Of a stretch of DNA of 64,000 nucleotides, positions 43,799 through 54,118 are shown piece by piece. How positions within the stretch are numbered: position 1 is the stretch's first letter; each line of letters opens with the position of its first letter. The notes under the pieces were generated by a model. The model was given only the letters and a program-made list of their open reading frames with translations, ran no database searches and had not been told where the DNA came from. Source of the stretch: Erodium maritimum (Eukaryota > Streptophyta > Magnoliopsida > Geraniales > Geraniaceae); the NCBI GenBank assembly GCA_963921825.1, contig OY997593.1, positions 71,170,513-71,234,512 of the forward strand. The letters run 5' to 3'. Made by a program: the position numbers and the translations under genes.

Positions 43799-44640
43799 TG
43801 TTTTACATAAACCTCAGGTCCCCCCTTTCTTTATCGCTTTAATGCCTCACAATCCCTCTCATTAAGCAGAGACCAGAAAGAGATATCTGTCGACAAATAA
43901 AGTCAACTCATATCATAATCGATATCACAGCATATTAAACTTAATCACAAAATAGTTTTAACAGGAATTCTTAGATCAAAGACATAATGCAGAAGCTTCA
44001 ATTCAGTCAAATTCTAGGATGGATACAGAAAGTTCAAACCTTGATCGATTCAAATAAAACCCAAATCTGTAAATATGCAAATTCAGTCAATCCCAACATT
44101 TCAATTTCCTTTTCCCACAGTTTCCCAGCAACCAAACACACAATGATGATTTTTTTTACATTGATGATCTTAACATAACCATCTTTCCAGATCCTGAGCA
44201 ATCAGTGACCCACCCATCATCGTCTAGATACAAAAAGCCAATCATTTTTAAAAAATGAACAGTAATCACAACTAAAATGCAGCTATGCTTGGAATTACAG
44301 AAAATTCACAAGAAAAAGCAGAGAAAGCTCGGAACTTGAAAGCAGCCCATGGTAGGGTCACGAAATTGGAAAGGAGTGCGATGATAAAAACACAAAACAC
44401 TGATCGATTTTCTAGTGGGGGAAAGTATTTTCTCGTTGACCAAACAGGGAAGTCAAAATCTACAGAAGAACATCTTTCACCTCTGAATTCAGCTGATAAC
44501 TTCAACGGTGGAACTAATAGAGCCTTCAGCGATCAACGGAGAAGCAAACAACAAAAGCGAAGATTGCAGAGAGGATGGAGCAGTTGGTGTTTAGGGCTGC
44601 GAATCTGGGTTTAGGAAAGGAGAGATTTGGATCTGAATTA
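43799..44640 (-). promoter_or_regulatory. NPGR1 upstream and leader region
   Basis: No coding gene is supported. ORFs of 63-109 codons here lack motifs. The region is likely to hold the NPGR1 promoter and possibly a leader intron, since CAAGAAAAAGCAGAG-type purine-rich DNA just inside 44600 ends at a sharp change to AT-rich sequence. Exact transcription start cannot be set. Confidence 0.35.
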
Positions 44641-45440
44641 TTATTATTATTATTTTGGAAATTTATGAAAAATTGCATTAATTGGTCATTTTTTATATAT
44701 CTTTATGAGGAAATAAAATGGTGATTTTATATATAAATATATTTCATTTCTAACATTTATGAGTTGGGTTTTGGTGGTGATTCATTTTTGTATTTGAGGT
44801 ACAGATGGCGGAACAGAAATTTATTATACTACAAAATTAAAAACTTCATTGGCTGGATTTTAATTTATAAAATAGTTGTTCTGAATTTGATTTGACTTAA
44901 ATTGTGATTTAAATTTTACCATCGTTTCAACCATGTAAAATTATATCAACCAATTTGGTAAATTGTAACTTTTTTTTGAATAAAAAAGATTTGAATTGCT
45001 ACAGTAAGTCGTTTTTCAAAGCTCGTAACAAAACATCACGAATAGTGATATTTAGTCCATCCACACCGTCCAAAATATATTCGAATGTCTAGCTAAAATA
45101 TGAACTGCCATGTTAACCTCTCGGGTACGTTAACCGATTAGGTGTGTACATTTTGAGATACGCCCAAATTTGTTTTGGTTGTTATGACGAGTTGTATGGA
45201 CAACTAAAACATTGTGTTGATTATGACAATGAAAGTCGAGATTGGTGGTGACAAAATGTCGGGAACGGATCTATCAACTACCTCTAGGGGTGGGGACGGG
45301 GAGATGTGTGTGTTTTAGGGGTTAAGTGATTAAGTCAATCGTTTTGACATCAAGGAACTTAAAGATTAATATTGATACAGATCGATTTGTGAATAGTAAT
45401 TAGAAAATTAAAGGTTGGGTTACTAGGATCTAGGGCTTCT
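44641..45440. other. Intergenic AT-rich spacer
   Basis: A short (TTA)n run at 44638-44653. Otherwise no gene, RNA or clear repeat is visible. Confidence 0.4.
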
Positions 45441-45559
45441 TTCACGTTGACGATATTTCTTACCTTCATTAGTTCTTATTAACGTTGACGATATTGCTTG
45501 TCTTGAGGGCCACTCATTTGTTCTTCTTAACATATACTTATGTACTCAATCTTCTTTTT

Positions 45560-47060
45560 CTTCGAAGCGTTCGTCTAGGTGTCCTATATCCCCCTCTTTG
45601 TTCATTATTGTCGTTGAGGACCTTCATCAATTCTTTGAACATGGTATTATATTGAGTTTATTTAGTGGAATTCGAGTTGGAGCTGACATCTGTGTTTCCC
45701 ACCTCCAGTTCGCAGATGAGACTTTGTTGTTCTTAAAAGATGACCCCCCTGCAACTTTATCACGTTCGTATGTTGCTTCATTGTTTTAAGTTGATACCAG
45801 GGTTGCGAACCAACTTTAACAAATCAATTCTTCTAACCTTTGGTATTGATACATCCTCAAGCTTTTGACTGCGACTTAGGTCACCTGCCCAATACTTATT
45901 TGGGCTTTAAGCTTGGAGCCAACCGAGGCATGTATCCTTTTGGAGCCCAGTTATTGTCAAATAATGGGCGATGTTTGGGGTTTTGCAAGCTCGTTTCCTC
46001 TCTTTTAAGGTCGCCTCACGTTAATTCGATCCACTTTAGCCAACCTCTTGATCTTTTACATGTCAGTTTTCCGAACTTCAAAACATGTTTTGCTTCTTAT
46101 GGAGAGGTTCCAACGATGCCTCCTTTGGGCTACATCTTTTACTCAGGGGTTGTTTGGCTAAGGTCAGTCGGGATAGAGTGTGTCACTCTAAGTTCGTAGG
46201 GGGTCTTGGTGTCCGCAACCTGGAGGCAGTCAACAAGAGCTTGCTCCGTAAGTGGTGGTGGCGTTTTTCCACAGAGCGAACTTCCTTATAGAGGAGGGTG
46301 TTGTGCGCTCGTCATGGCTGGGTCGAATCCGAGCAGAATCTCTCTTTTCTTCTGCTCGCCCGTCGTTCCTCTTCTTTGGTTCTTCGTCATATTGCTTAGT
46401 GGACTCAAGATCCTCGTTTTCCTAAGATTTTTTTTCTAGGTTTGTCGCTCGGGTTTCCTGATCCTAGTGGGTCTATGGTTATTGTGTCCTATATGTGGCA
46501 GACACATTGAAGATACCTATCAGATTCTCATTACTTGTGGGTAGGCTTGGCTGGTGTGGTTCCTGGTTCTCCAGCAGTGGGGGGTTTCCTCAGCTCTCCC
46601 TTCGTCTCCTGCTTTGTTCATCTCTTCGTGCCCTTCTAACTATGGGGCGCGTCGTATGCGCAAATCTTGATCTCGTTTTAGTCTTTTAGGGTTATGGTTC
46701 CTTTGGACTGCTCGGAACGGTAAAGATTTGTAGGGAGCTCTGGTCCCTCATCCATCTATTATTTTCAGAGAATCCAATTCGGAGCGCTTTCGTTTATTCA
46801 GACGGAAGGCGTGAACCCTTTCTGCTAGTTCCTGGATGGTATTGCCGAAAGTTGCTCTTTTCTGATCTTGTTTGAGCTCTTCGTCATTTTTTTCTTTCTC
46901 CCTGTTTCTCCCACCTCTCAGATCCGATTGTCTCTTCCTCTTTGAGCGAACTGTCTTCGTCTCTTTTTCGTTTCGGATCTTTTAGACCGTTTTCGGATCT
47001 TATTGTTGGTTTCATGGTTTGTGATTTCCCTCCCCCCACGTCACTTTTTTATGTATTATT
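45560..47060 (+). pseudogene. LINE ORF2 C-terminal relic
   Basis: 45598-45789 reads a reverse-transcriptase piece: LFIIVVEDLHQFFEHGI then ADICVSHLQFADETLLFL, where FADE replaces the catalytic FADD. Further on, FCFLWRGSNDASFGLH (46085) and SKFVGGLGVRNLEAVNKSLL then RKWWWRF (46190-46270), and CGRHIEDTYQILITCG (46495-46540). Frames change repeatedly. Related to the relic at 12400-13826 and ends in an AT-rich tail near 47060. Confidence 0.8.
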
Positions 47061-48240
47061 TATTTTATAATAAAAATAGTTAATTTGTTATTAGGAAAAT
47101 TCAACCAAATCTACTACATTTTCTATAGTAAACAACTTACAAACCATATGAAAAAGATCTAGAAAAGGTTAAATAAATAAAAAAAGTATGTCGGGACATT
47201 TTATTACCACTTCAGGTACTTGCCGGTCTGAACCGAATCATGCTTAACTAACATTCCACTAATCTATTACGTATCGACCAGTCTTGGTCATGTGATAGTT
47301 AAACCTTACCACGTGGCTTTACCTAATACACGCAGACTCAATAATTCTACTTATAATATCGATAATAATCTGCAGATTATATACTAATATGGGTCTTATA
47401 TTCTTATTAAAAACACCTCCATATACGATCGATTTCTTTTCTCTGAAAATAACAGGTTTGATGGAGCACTTTGATTGTGACCGACAACTATGAACTATGC
47501 TTGCATGTCTACGGATTTATGACAACAAGTACAATTTCAACATTTCAAACCGATGTAATTGAGATACTCCAAACCAAGGTTGTAAAGAGTGTTAATCGTC
47601 AGTCAATCGGACGGAAAGAAATCTTAAACACTAAACGAGGATTAAACGGATTATTATTTTCTTATTTTTTATTATATACTATCAAAATTTATCTTATACT
47701 ATATAAAAAATATTAATAATATCTAACATTAAGTATATTTAAAAACATAAATATTTTACTAAACTAAAAGTCTAATAGAATTTTGAAAAGAATATCAATA
47801 AATATGGTTGTATCAACTCAATTAATACAAATTTGTACACTTTTTATGTTTTATAAATACTAAACAAAAAAAAATAGTGTGAATCAAATTCGGGATGTAA
47901 CACTTGAACAAAGTGTGCTCTACCAAATAAACTAGCATATTTTTATGGTTTCACTTAGTATGTAGAAGGTTAGAAACTGTTTTTTTTTAGTATGAATCTG
48001 ACCCAACCCCTGACCGACCAGCTCAATTAATCGGCCAGACGGTGATTAATCGACCGAATCGGGGATTAATCGGTCATATTCCGCCCCAACGGCCTGGAGC
48101 GCCTTAGGAGGATAAATTGGGTCGGTGGAGCCCATTTCAGGGCCTAAGCGGGACCTAGGCGCCTTCAAGCAGGGATTTTTACAACATTGCTCCAAAAAAA
48201 TCATATTAGGGGAGGTGTTGCAAAACTTAAGAACTTGAAG
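47061..48240. other. Intergenic AT-rich DNA with repeat fragments
   Basis: Near 47560-47660 and 48020-48180 the phrases AATCGGTC, GGACCTAGGCGCC and AACGGATTA recur, as they do near 59225-59340, suggesting decayed copies of a dispersed non-coding element. No gene. Confidence 0.35.
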
Positions 48241-48689
48241 ACAACATCGGGTAGTATTCATGACAATGAAAGTGGATATTAGCAAAGCATATAACTAAGT
48301 AGAGTAGGGATATCTAGAGAACATTATGTGTAGAATGAGATTTTTCACCCATATAGGTTAATTTAATTATGACATGTGTTTGATTGGCCAGACTATGGGT
48401 GACATCCAAGGGTTGAAGAATAGGGTCAACCCAAAAGGCCAGAGGTATCAAGCAGGGGCACCCCCTTTCACCTAAGCTTTTCATAATCTATGTGAAAAGG
48501 ACTTTCCAGTTTCACTACCGCTGAATTAGTCTTGGGCAACGTATCCCATTTCTTGACAAGGAATGGATATTTGTCCGCCAAATACTAACCCAACGGATGC
48601 ATACGTCGGCTAAGATACGTCGCCCAAGCTTCGTAGTCCAAATATTTGATCGACATATATCTGTATCCATTGGTCAAGTGATAACTTGA

Positions 48690-49060
48690 CCCACATATGG
48701 GATACGTTGGTGAAGTTTACCACATGGCCCACGAATAGTATCCGTGACCTAACTTTTTCACCTCACCCATGGATGGGATCCATTGGTGAAGATTACCACA
48801 TGGTCCATAGATAGTATATGAGGCCTAGCTTTTTCACCTCACCCACGGATTAGATCCGTTGGTGATGTTTAGCATATGGTCCACGGATAGTATATGTTGC
48901 GTAGCTTTTTCACCTCACCCACAGATTGGATCCATTAGTGAAGTTTAGCACATGCCCCACGAATAGGGTCCGTTGCCTAGATTTTTCACCTCACCCACAT
49001 ATAGTATCCGTTGCCTAGCTTTTTCACCTCACACACATATTGTATCCGTTGGCCAAGTTA
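48690..49060 (+). repeat. 76-bp tandem (subterminal) repeat array
   Basis: About five copies of a unit that reads CTTTTTCACCTCACCCA, GGATCCRTTGGTGAAG, ACATGGTCCAYRGATAGTAT. Period is 76 bp for the better copies; the last two are shortened. Copies differ at 10-20 percent of positions. Confidence 0.85.
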
Positions 49061-49307
49061 CATGTCAGATTAAAAAAAATCTGAAAATCCTACACCCAAA
49101 CATGCACTGAACCTGCATACTTACCTATGATGTAATCATGTTGCCACACATACACAAACAGGGAGAAAATTGTAAATACTAGTACTACATACACAAGCAA
49201 GCAGTTCAACACATATATACAACTATAAATAATAGTTGTCCATAGTTTATGTTCAACAGATATAATGAATAAGTTTAATAAATATAAGTTTAAAGACATC
49301 ACTACGG

Positions 49308-49672
49308 GGGGTGGACGACAAGACAGTTGATGACGGGGAAGCGGCTGCTTGGGAGCGCATATTGTTTCAAAGCATGTCTTCATCATCTCAACCTGACTGG
49401 CCTGTAAGGCAGCTTTTGCTTGGGTAACTTTTCAAAGAATGCTTTAAAATTTGATTACACAAGCGGAGAGGAAATAATTTATTCAAAAGGGGGGGAGGGG
49501 CGCAGGAGAGTTGATGACGAGGAAGCGATTGATTGGGAGCGCATTATTGTTTCAAAGCATGTCTTCATCATCTCAGCCTGACTAGCTTGTAAGGCAGCTT
49601 TTACTTGGGCAACTTTTCAAAGCATGCCTTCAAATTTGATTACACAAGCGGAGAGGCAATGATTTATTCAAG
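49308..49672 (-). repeat. Tandem duplication of about 186 bp within the CACTA-like insertion
   Basis: Two copies of the same block (GTTGATGACGRGGAAGCG to GATTACACAAGCGGAGAG) at about 49308-49480 and 49495-49672. Each encodes KAALQASQ-EMMKTCFETI on the minus strand. A G-run separates them. Confidence 0.85.
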
Positions 49673-50502
49673 GGAACAACAATCCCCCTCCCAATCCCAT
49701 CTCACATTTATTCTTTGTCAATGATAGCTTCATCCTTTCCATAGCCCTTGAGTAAGAGACACAATATTGGTGTTCTCTATTAGAGAAGTATGAAATAGTG
49801 CCAGGACAAAAGGTTAATATTCAAAAGTCCTCAATAATGTAGCCTAAATACTCGAGAGTCAATAAGAGCAAGTATCTTTGAGATCTTTGGTAAGAGGTCG
49901 ATAACACAACTTTATCCAATATTGCCATCAATTCTAAAAGGAGTGGATATAAAACATTCAAATTCATCAAGAAACGGATAGTACGTAGACTAACCAATTG
50001 GGATGAGCTATTGTTGAGTAAGGCCAGAAATGAGATGCTTCTGAAAGCATTAACTCAAACACTACCGACTTATATCATGGGTGTATATCTCCTACCACGG
50101 GGGCTGATTTAGGATATAGAGAATATCATGAACATATTATTGTGGTGTCACGATACGAGGGTAGGCAAGGGTATCCGGAAGAGGTGGGAGTTGTTGAACG
50201 ACTACAAGATGAATGGATCGTTAGGTTTCAAACACTTTCATGATTTTAACATAACTCTACTGGGAAAATAGGGATGGCGTATTCCCCACAAGCCAGATAG
50301 TTTGGTGGCCCGTGTGATGAAGGCCAAGTACTTCCGCAACTTGGAATTTCTATCAATGATAATACGACCCAAAGACAACAATATTTGGAGGAGTATAATG
50401 GTGACTCGGTCAATCATCCAAGAAGTGTCCCAAAGGAGAATAGTAGATGGGTGTAGGAAGAGGATAAGCGGACTACCCTGGGTGTTTTTGGAGATGTAGT
50501 AC

Positions 50503-51195
50503 TTTTTTTTACCGTTAAAGACAAATTTATATTAAAAGGACCTTGTTTTTGAAAAGAAAACAAAGGTACAAGGACGTACCCTCAAAGTACAAGCTACAAA
50601 CCAACAAGAGTATGCCACAAGCACCTCAGAACCACTAGATTAGATTCGTTCAGAGGATCAAACCAAACAACCAAAAACAGACACGAGCACTGGCCTAAAA
50701 GCTCAGCCTCAAACCTATCCCAACAAAGGGAGGAAACACAAACAACAGGTCTGAGAACCAGAAATACCAACAATAAGTATAGAGAAGCCAACAAGGGCAA
50801 TAAACTTAATCTATAACCCTGATTTTTCTACCATGAAGCACATGAAAAATAGATTTGATATCCACATTTTACCAACATGAAGCACAGAGTAGTAGAAAAC
50901 CTCCAAACAGACAAACCCTAAGCCTTACTCGAACTAGTAGAAAACCATCCATCTCATCGGGACCACTGACTCAAAGAATAAAATGGACAGCAAAATGCCG
51001 ACAGTTAACACTGATGAACGACAGAGAAGATGCGATGGAAAAACACCACTGAAACTCTTAGACCCCTAGAAACTAAATTCAGCCAACTCCAAAAGAGATT
51101 CGCGGGCCTATAACCACCTATCGGGGACAAACATCATTACCGACTAGCCCCCACCTATAAAGAGACGGGAAAACAGAGAAATATGCATAAACTTA
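50503..51195 (-). mobile_element. Truncated LINE 3' end
   Basis: A T-run at 50501-50510 is followed by TAAAGACAAATTTATATTAAAAGG, typical of a LINE tail on the minus strand. Codons such as WDRFEAELLGQCS recall the region downstream of the reverse transcriptase. It interrupts the LINE relic ending at 50500. No target duplication was confirmed. Confidence 0.45.
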
Positions 51196-51395
51196 GATCT
51201 TAAGTAAGAGTAAAACTTCTACAAATACCAAAAAAATCAAAGAAAACGAGAAGGACCATACCAATCGAAGCAGTAGGCGATGCTCGAACCATGTGAGGTA
51301 TATGGGTAAGTGGAGATAAAACATGCGTTGTTTCAATACGTAGGTGCAAGACAATTGTGGTCCCAATTCCCAGACATACCTCGTCTCAACAACCA

Positions 51396-51398
51396 TAA
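51396..51398. repeat. TAA target duplication, left
   Basis: TAA directly before GAGCATAAACAATGGG, matching TAA at 53462-53464. Confidence 0.65.
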
Positions 51399-53461
51399 GA
51401 GCATAAACAATGGGCCGGCCCATTTTCGGACGGCTTTTATGCATCCCGCGTCCCACAAAAACGCAGGTCGGGCTGCAGCCCTCGCCCCTCGTCCTGGAAA
51501 CGCGGGCCGGGCCGCGTCCCTCGCCTCTCGTCCCTTGCCCGGCTCCCGTCCAAGGGCGTGGCGCCACGTGTCCATGCGTCAGAAAAAAAATTCGGCCGTT
51601 TTCAAATGGTCGGAAACGGCTACTTTTTATTTAATTTAATTTTATTACAATTTAAACCCTATAAATACCCCAACCTCAGCCTCATTTTTTTCACACCCAT
51701 TCTCCAATTTCACTCTCCCATTCCCACATTTTACTCTCTCATTTCCAATATTCTCGTGAAAAATGTCGGGCAACGCAGGGTCCCGTGCACAATCAGCTGG
51801 TGACGAAGTAGGATTCACCCCCGACGAACTACCACGGGATTTCCAAGAAATTCTAACCGACCCTCGTGAGAACTCCGCTTTCACGGCATACATGCAACCG
51901 GGTTCGAGCTCAAGTAATTGCAAACTAATTTTTTTTTGTATTTTTTAAATTCAATTATTGTATTTTTTTAAGTCATTTTCGTAAGTGATTGTTGTTGTTT
52001 AATTCATTAAACCAATTTATTTAGAATACTTTTGTAATTTCATATTTCCAAGGTCAATTCCGTCCACAACAATTCAACGCACAAGGGTACCAGATGCCGC
52101 CACAATTTCAAATGCCGCCACAATTCCAAATGCAGCCACAAGGGTACCAGATGCCACCACAATTCCAGCTTCCACCATAATTCTACAACTACCCCGACCA
52201 CCCACTACCGACGTAGGCGTCACCCGTAGGTCAAAGTCATCCTCTGCCGGACCTTCCCAACGACGACCCCGAGCAGCACATGATCTGAGGTTATGGACCA
52301 TCGAGGAAGACCTACACCTCATAGAGTGTTGGCTCTCGACTACAAAAGACGCGATTAAGGGAAACTCTCAAGCCGGAAACACATTTTGGTGCACTATTGA
52401 TAGGAAGTTCAACGCGACCGGAGGTCACCGCCACTACAACTGGAATGATATCAAGAAACATTGGGCCGGATGCCAGTCGCAGACAAGGAGGTTCCTCGGT
52501 TATCTGAAGACCTCCAAGGTCGAGTACCACAGCGGTCGGAACCACGAGAACCACATGAAAAATGCGAAGGCTATGTGGGCGGTTGTACGGAAGGAAGACA
52601 GACCGAGGGAGCACCTAGCATATTTCGACCTGGATCATTGTGTTACCGAGCTTGAGGGCAGTAAGAAGTTCGCTGCCGAAGAAGGCACCATGGGTAATGT
52701 CCGCCAACAACGACAACGCTTGGATGAGGCTGGGGCTTATAGCTCAACCCCACCCACAAGCACATGGAACGATTACACACCTCTTGGTGGCGAGTCCCAA
52801 CAACCAGAATGGGGATCTTCCAATCACAACGAGGGGAGTGAGGTCCCTCTCAGCGACACACCCCCTCCCATGAGACCGATGCAAGTCCCCTTCAACCAAC
52901 TCGCTGAACGCGACCGCAAGGAAAGAAGGCAGCGAAGGCATAAAAGAAGGCGATCGTCCTCACGGCCCAAATGAGTGCCTTCGTAGAGATGGAACGTACA
53001 AGGCAGGAAGGCAAGATAGAAAGGACCCGCATGATATCCAAGATAACCCCACAGTGGGAAGCAAACTTCGCCTTGTACATGTCCATGAGGCAAACTGATA
53101 CCTCCAACTACACCGAAGAAGATTTGGAAGAGCACAAGTCGTGCAAGGCCCGAACGCTAGTAGTCTTGGATACCCTTGAAGGTGAACTTCAAGATCTTTG
53201 ACGACAACAACCACCACCAGATGTCAACCCACCACAATGATTCTTGAGCATGTATTTTTTTGGGGTTGTATTAAAAGGGGATGAATAAAAGTTCAAGTTC
53301 ATTTTTATTCGTGTTAAATTTATTTCTTATTTAAATTTATCTGTGAGCCTCTCATTGCAAAACACCCACTATTCTGAGTCCCAAGTCCCAGGATTTTGTC
53401 CAGTCAACATAAGGGACTCGGGACTTGAAACTCACCAAGGGTCTTTCCATTGTACATGCTC
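51399..53461 (+). mobile_element. PIF/Harbinger-like element, Myb-only
   Basis: 2,063 bp. Left end GAGCATAAACAATGGGCC; right end, inverted, GAGCATGTACAATGGAAAG; both flanked by TAA. Target choice and terminal sequence fit PIF/Harbinger. The only readable coding content is one Myb-like ORF; there is no DDE transposase, so mobility would need a partner element. The left subterminal region is GC-rich (51410-51560). Confidence 0.75.
51763..53201 (+). pseudogene. Myb/SANT-like ORF of PIF/Harbinger-like element
   Basis: Starts MSGNAGSRAQSAGDEVGF. After codon 51 (SSSS) a probable intron (about 51914-52050, ends TTTCCAAG) leads to a Q/P-rich QMPPQFQMPP repeat. Stops at about 52178 and 52214 and a frame change break the linker. 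The domain then reads LWTIEEDLHLIECWLSTTKD, GNSQAGNTFWCTIDRKFNA, YNWNDIKKHWAGCQSQTRRF and HCVTELEGSKKFAAEEG, open from about 52265 to 52974. A last frame (52971-53201) gives a C-terminal stretch, TRMISKITPQWEANFALYMS. It looks like the least damaged family member here, but still has premature stops unless splicing is more complex. Confidence 0.7.
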
Positions 53462-53534
53462 TAATATGAAAGATTGGCTCGGTTCATGTTGGGAGACAGG
53501 ACATTAAGACAAACAGTTCCACAACATCTCTTTA

Positions 53535-53892
53535 AGGGTAAACTACAAATACCTACCCCAAACTTGTCACGATTAACGGATACCTACCCTCATGTTTTTT
53601 TGTAACTGATACATACTCAAATGTTTAGTTTTTTAACAGATAGCCCAAACAGACATGTAAAATGACGAAAATGCCCTCAACTACATTTCAGTAATTACTT
53701 AAAAAAAATTTAAAAAATCACTTTAGTTTTATTTTTAAAAAATCACTTCAAGGCATTTTCGTCATTTTACCTGTCTGCAGGGGATTTGCGTTAATTTTCG
53801 GAACATTTGAGTATGTATCGGTTACAAAAAAACATGAGGATAGGTATCAGTTAATCGTGAAAAGTTTGGGGTATGTATTTGTAGTTTACCCT
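53535..53892. mobile_element. MITE with about 92-bp inverted repeats
   Basis: 358 bp. Left arm AGGGTAAACTACAAATACC with CACGATTAACGGATACCTAC; right arm, inverted, AGGGTAAACTACAAATACAT with CACGATTAACTGATACCTAT. Arms stay alike for about 92 bp with under ten mismatches. A partial relative lies at 55697-55905 in TT12 intron 2. No clear target duplication. Confidence 0.85.
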
Positions 53893-54118
53893 CTTTTTAA
53901 TGCTTTCGTATGCTTTTTTCTTTACAATTACCCATTGATATAAATATAAACACAACATTTTAAAAAAAACATATTTTATTTTTCACCTTCGTGTCTATGC
54001 ATGCCAGCTTGTTGACATTTTACAGAAAATCAGGTTCGGTAAATTAAAAAGCAACCTAATATATGACTTGCAATGTGATAAACAACTAAAGATGTCACGA
54101 TTTAAATGTTCTTCTCAA
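53893..54118. other. 3' flank of TT12-like gene
   Basis: AT-rich DNA that probably includes the 3' UTR of the MATE gene. Nothing else seen. Confidence 0.4.

Larger units (their letters stand above)
48515..49690. mobile_element. CACTA (En/Spm)-like insertion, incomplete
   Basis: Begins CACTACCGCTGAATTAG inside the LINE. It is followed by subterminal repeats built on AACGGATAC / ATCCGTTGG and a 76-bp tandem array. The other end carries a minus-strand coding scrap (49440-49310 and a duplicate 49620-49490) reading ALQASQVEMMKTCFETI, like the coiled-coil C-terminus of En/Spm-type transposase proteins. No opposite CACTA terminus was found, so the 3' boundary is approximate. Confidence 0.5.
48240..50500 (+). 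pseudogene. LINE ORF2 relic split by a CACTA-like insertion
   Basis: First half, 48246-48500: MTMKVDISKAYN-VEWGYLE (the DMSKAYDRVEW block) then QAGAPPFT-type. Second half resumes at about 49700: a degenerate LSHLFFVNDSFI, GQKVNIQKSSI (49800-49835), ALTQTLPTYIMGVYLLP (50045-50100) and GWRIPHKPDSLVARVMKAKY (50270-50330). The two halves join in order with the foreign DNA 48515-49690 between them. Catalytic FADD is FVND, so it is inactive. Confidence 0.8.

Noticed and set aside
51310-51639. Overlapping ORFs on both strands rich in R, P and G
   Set aside because: They are produced by the GC-rich left end of the PIF/Harbinger-like element and overlap each other in several frames.
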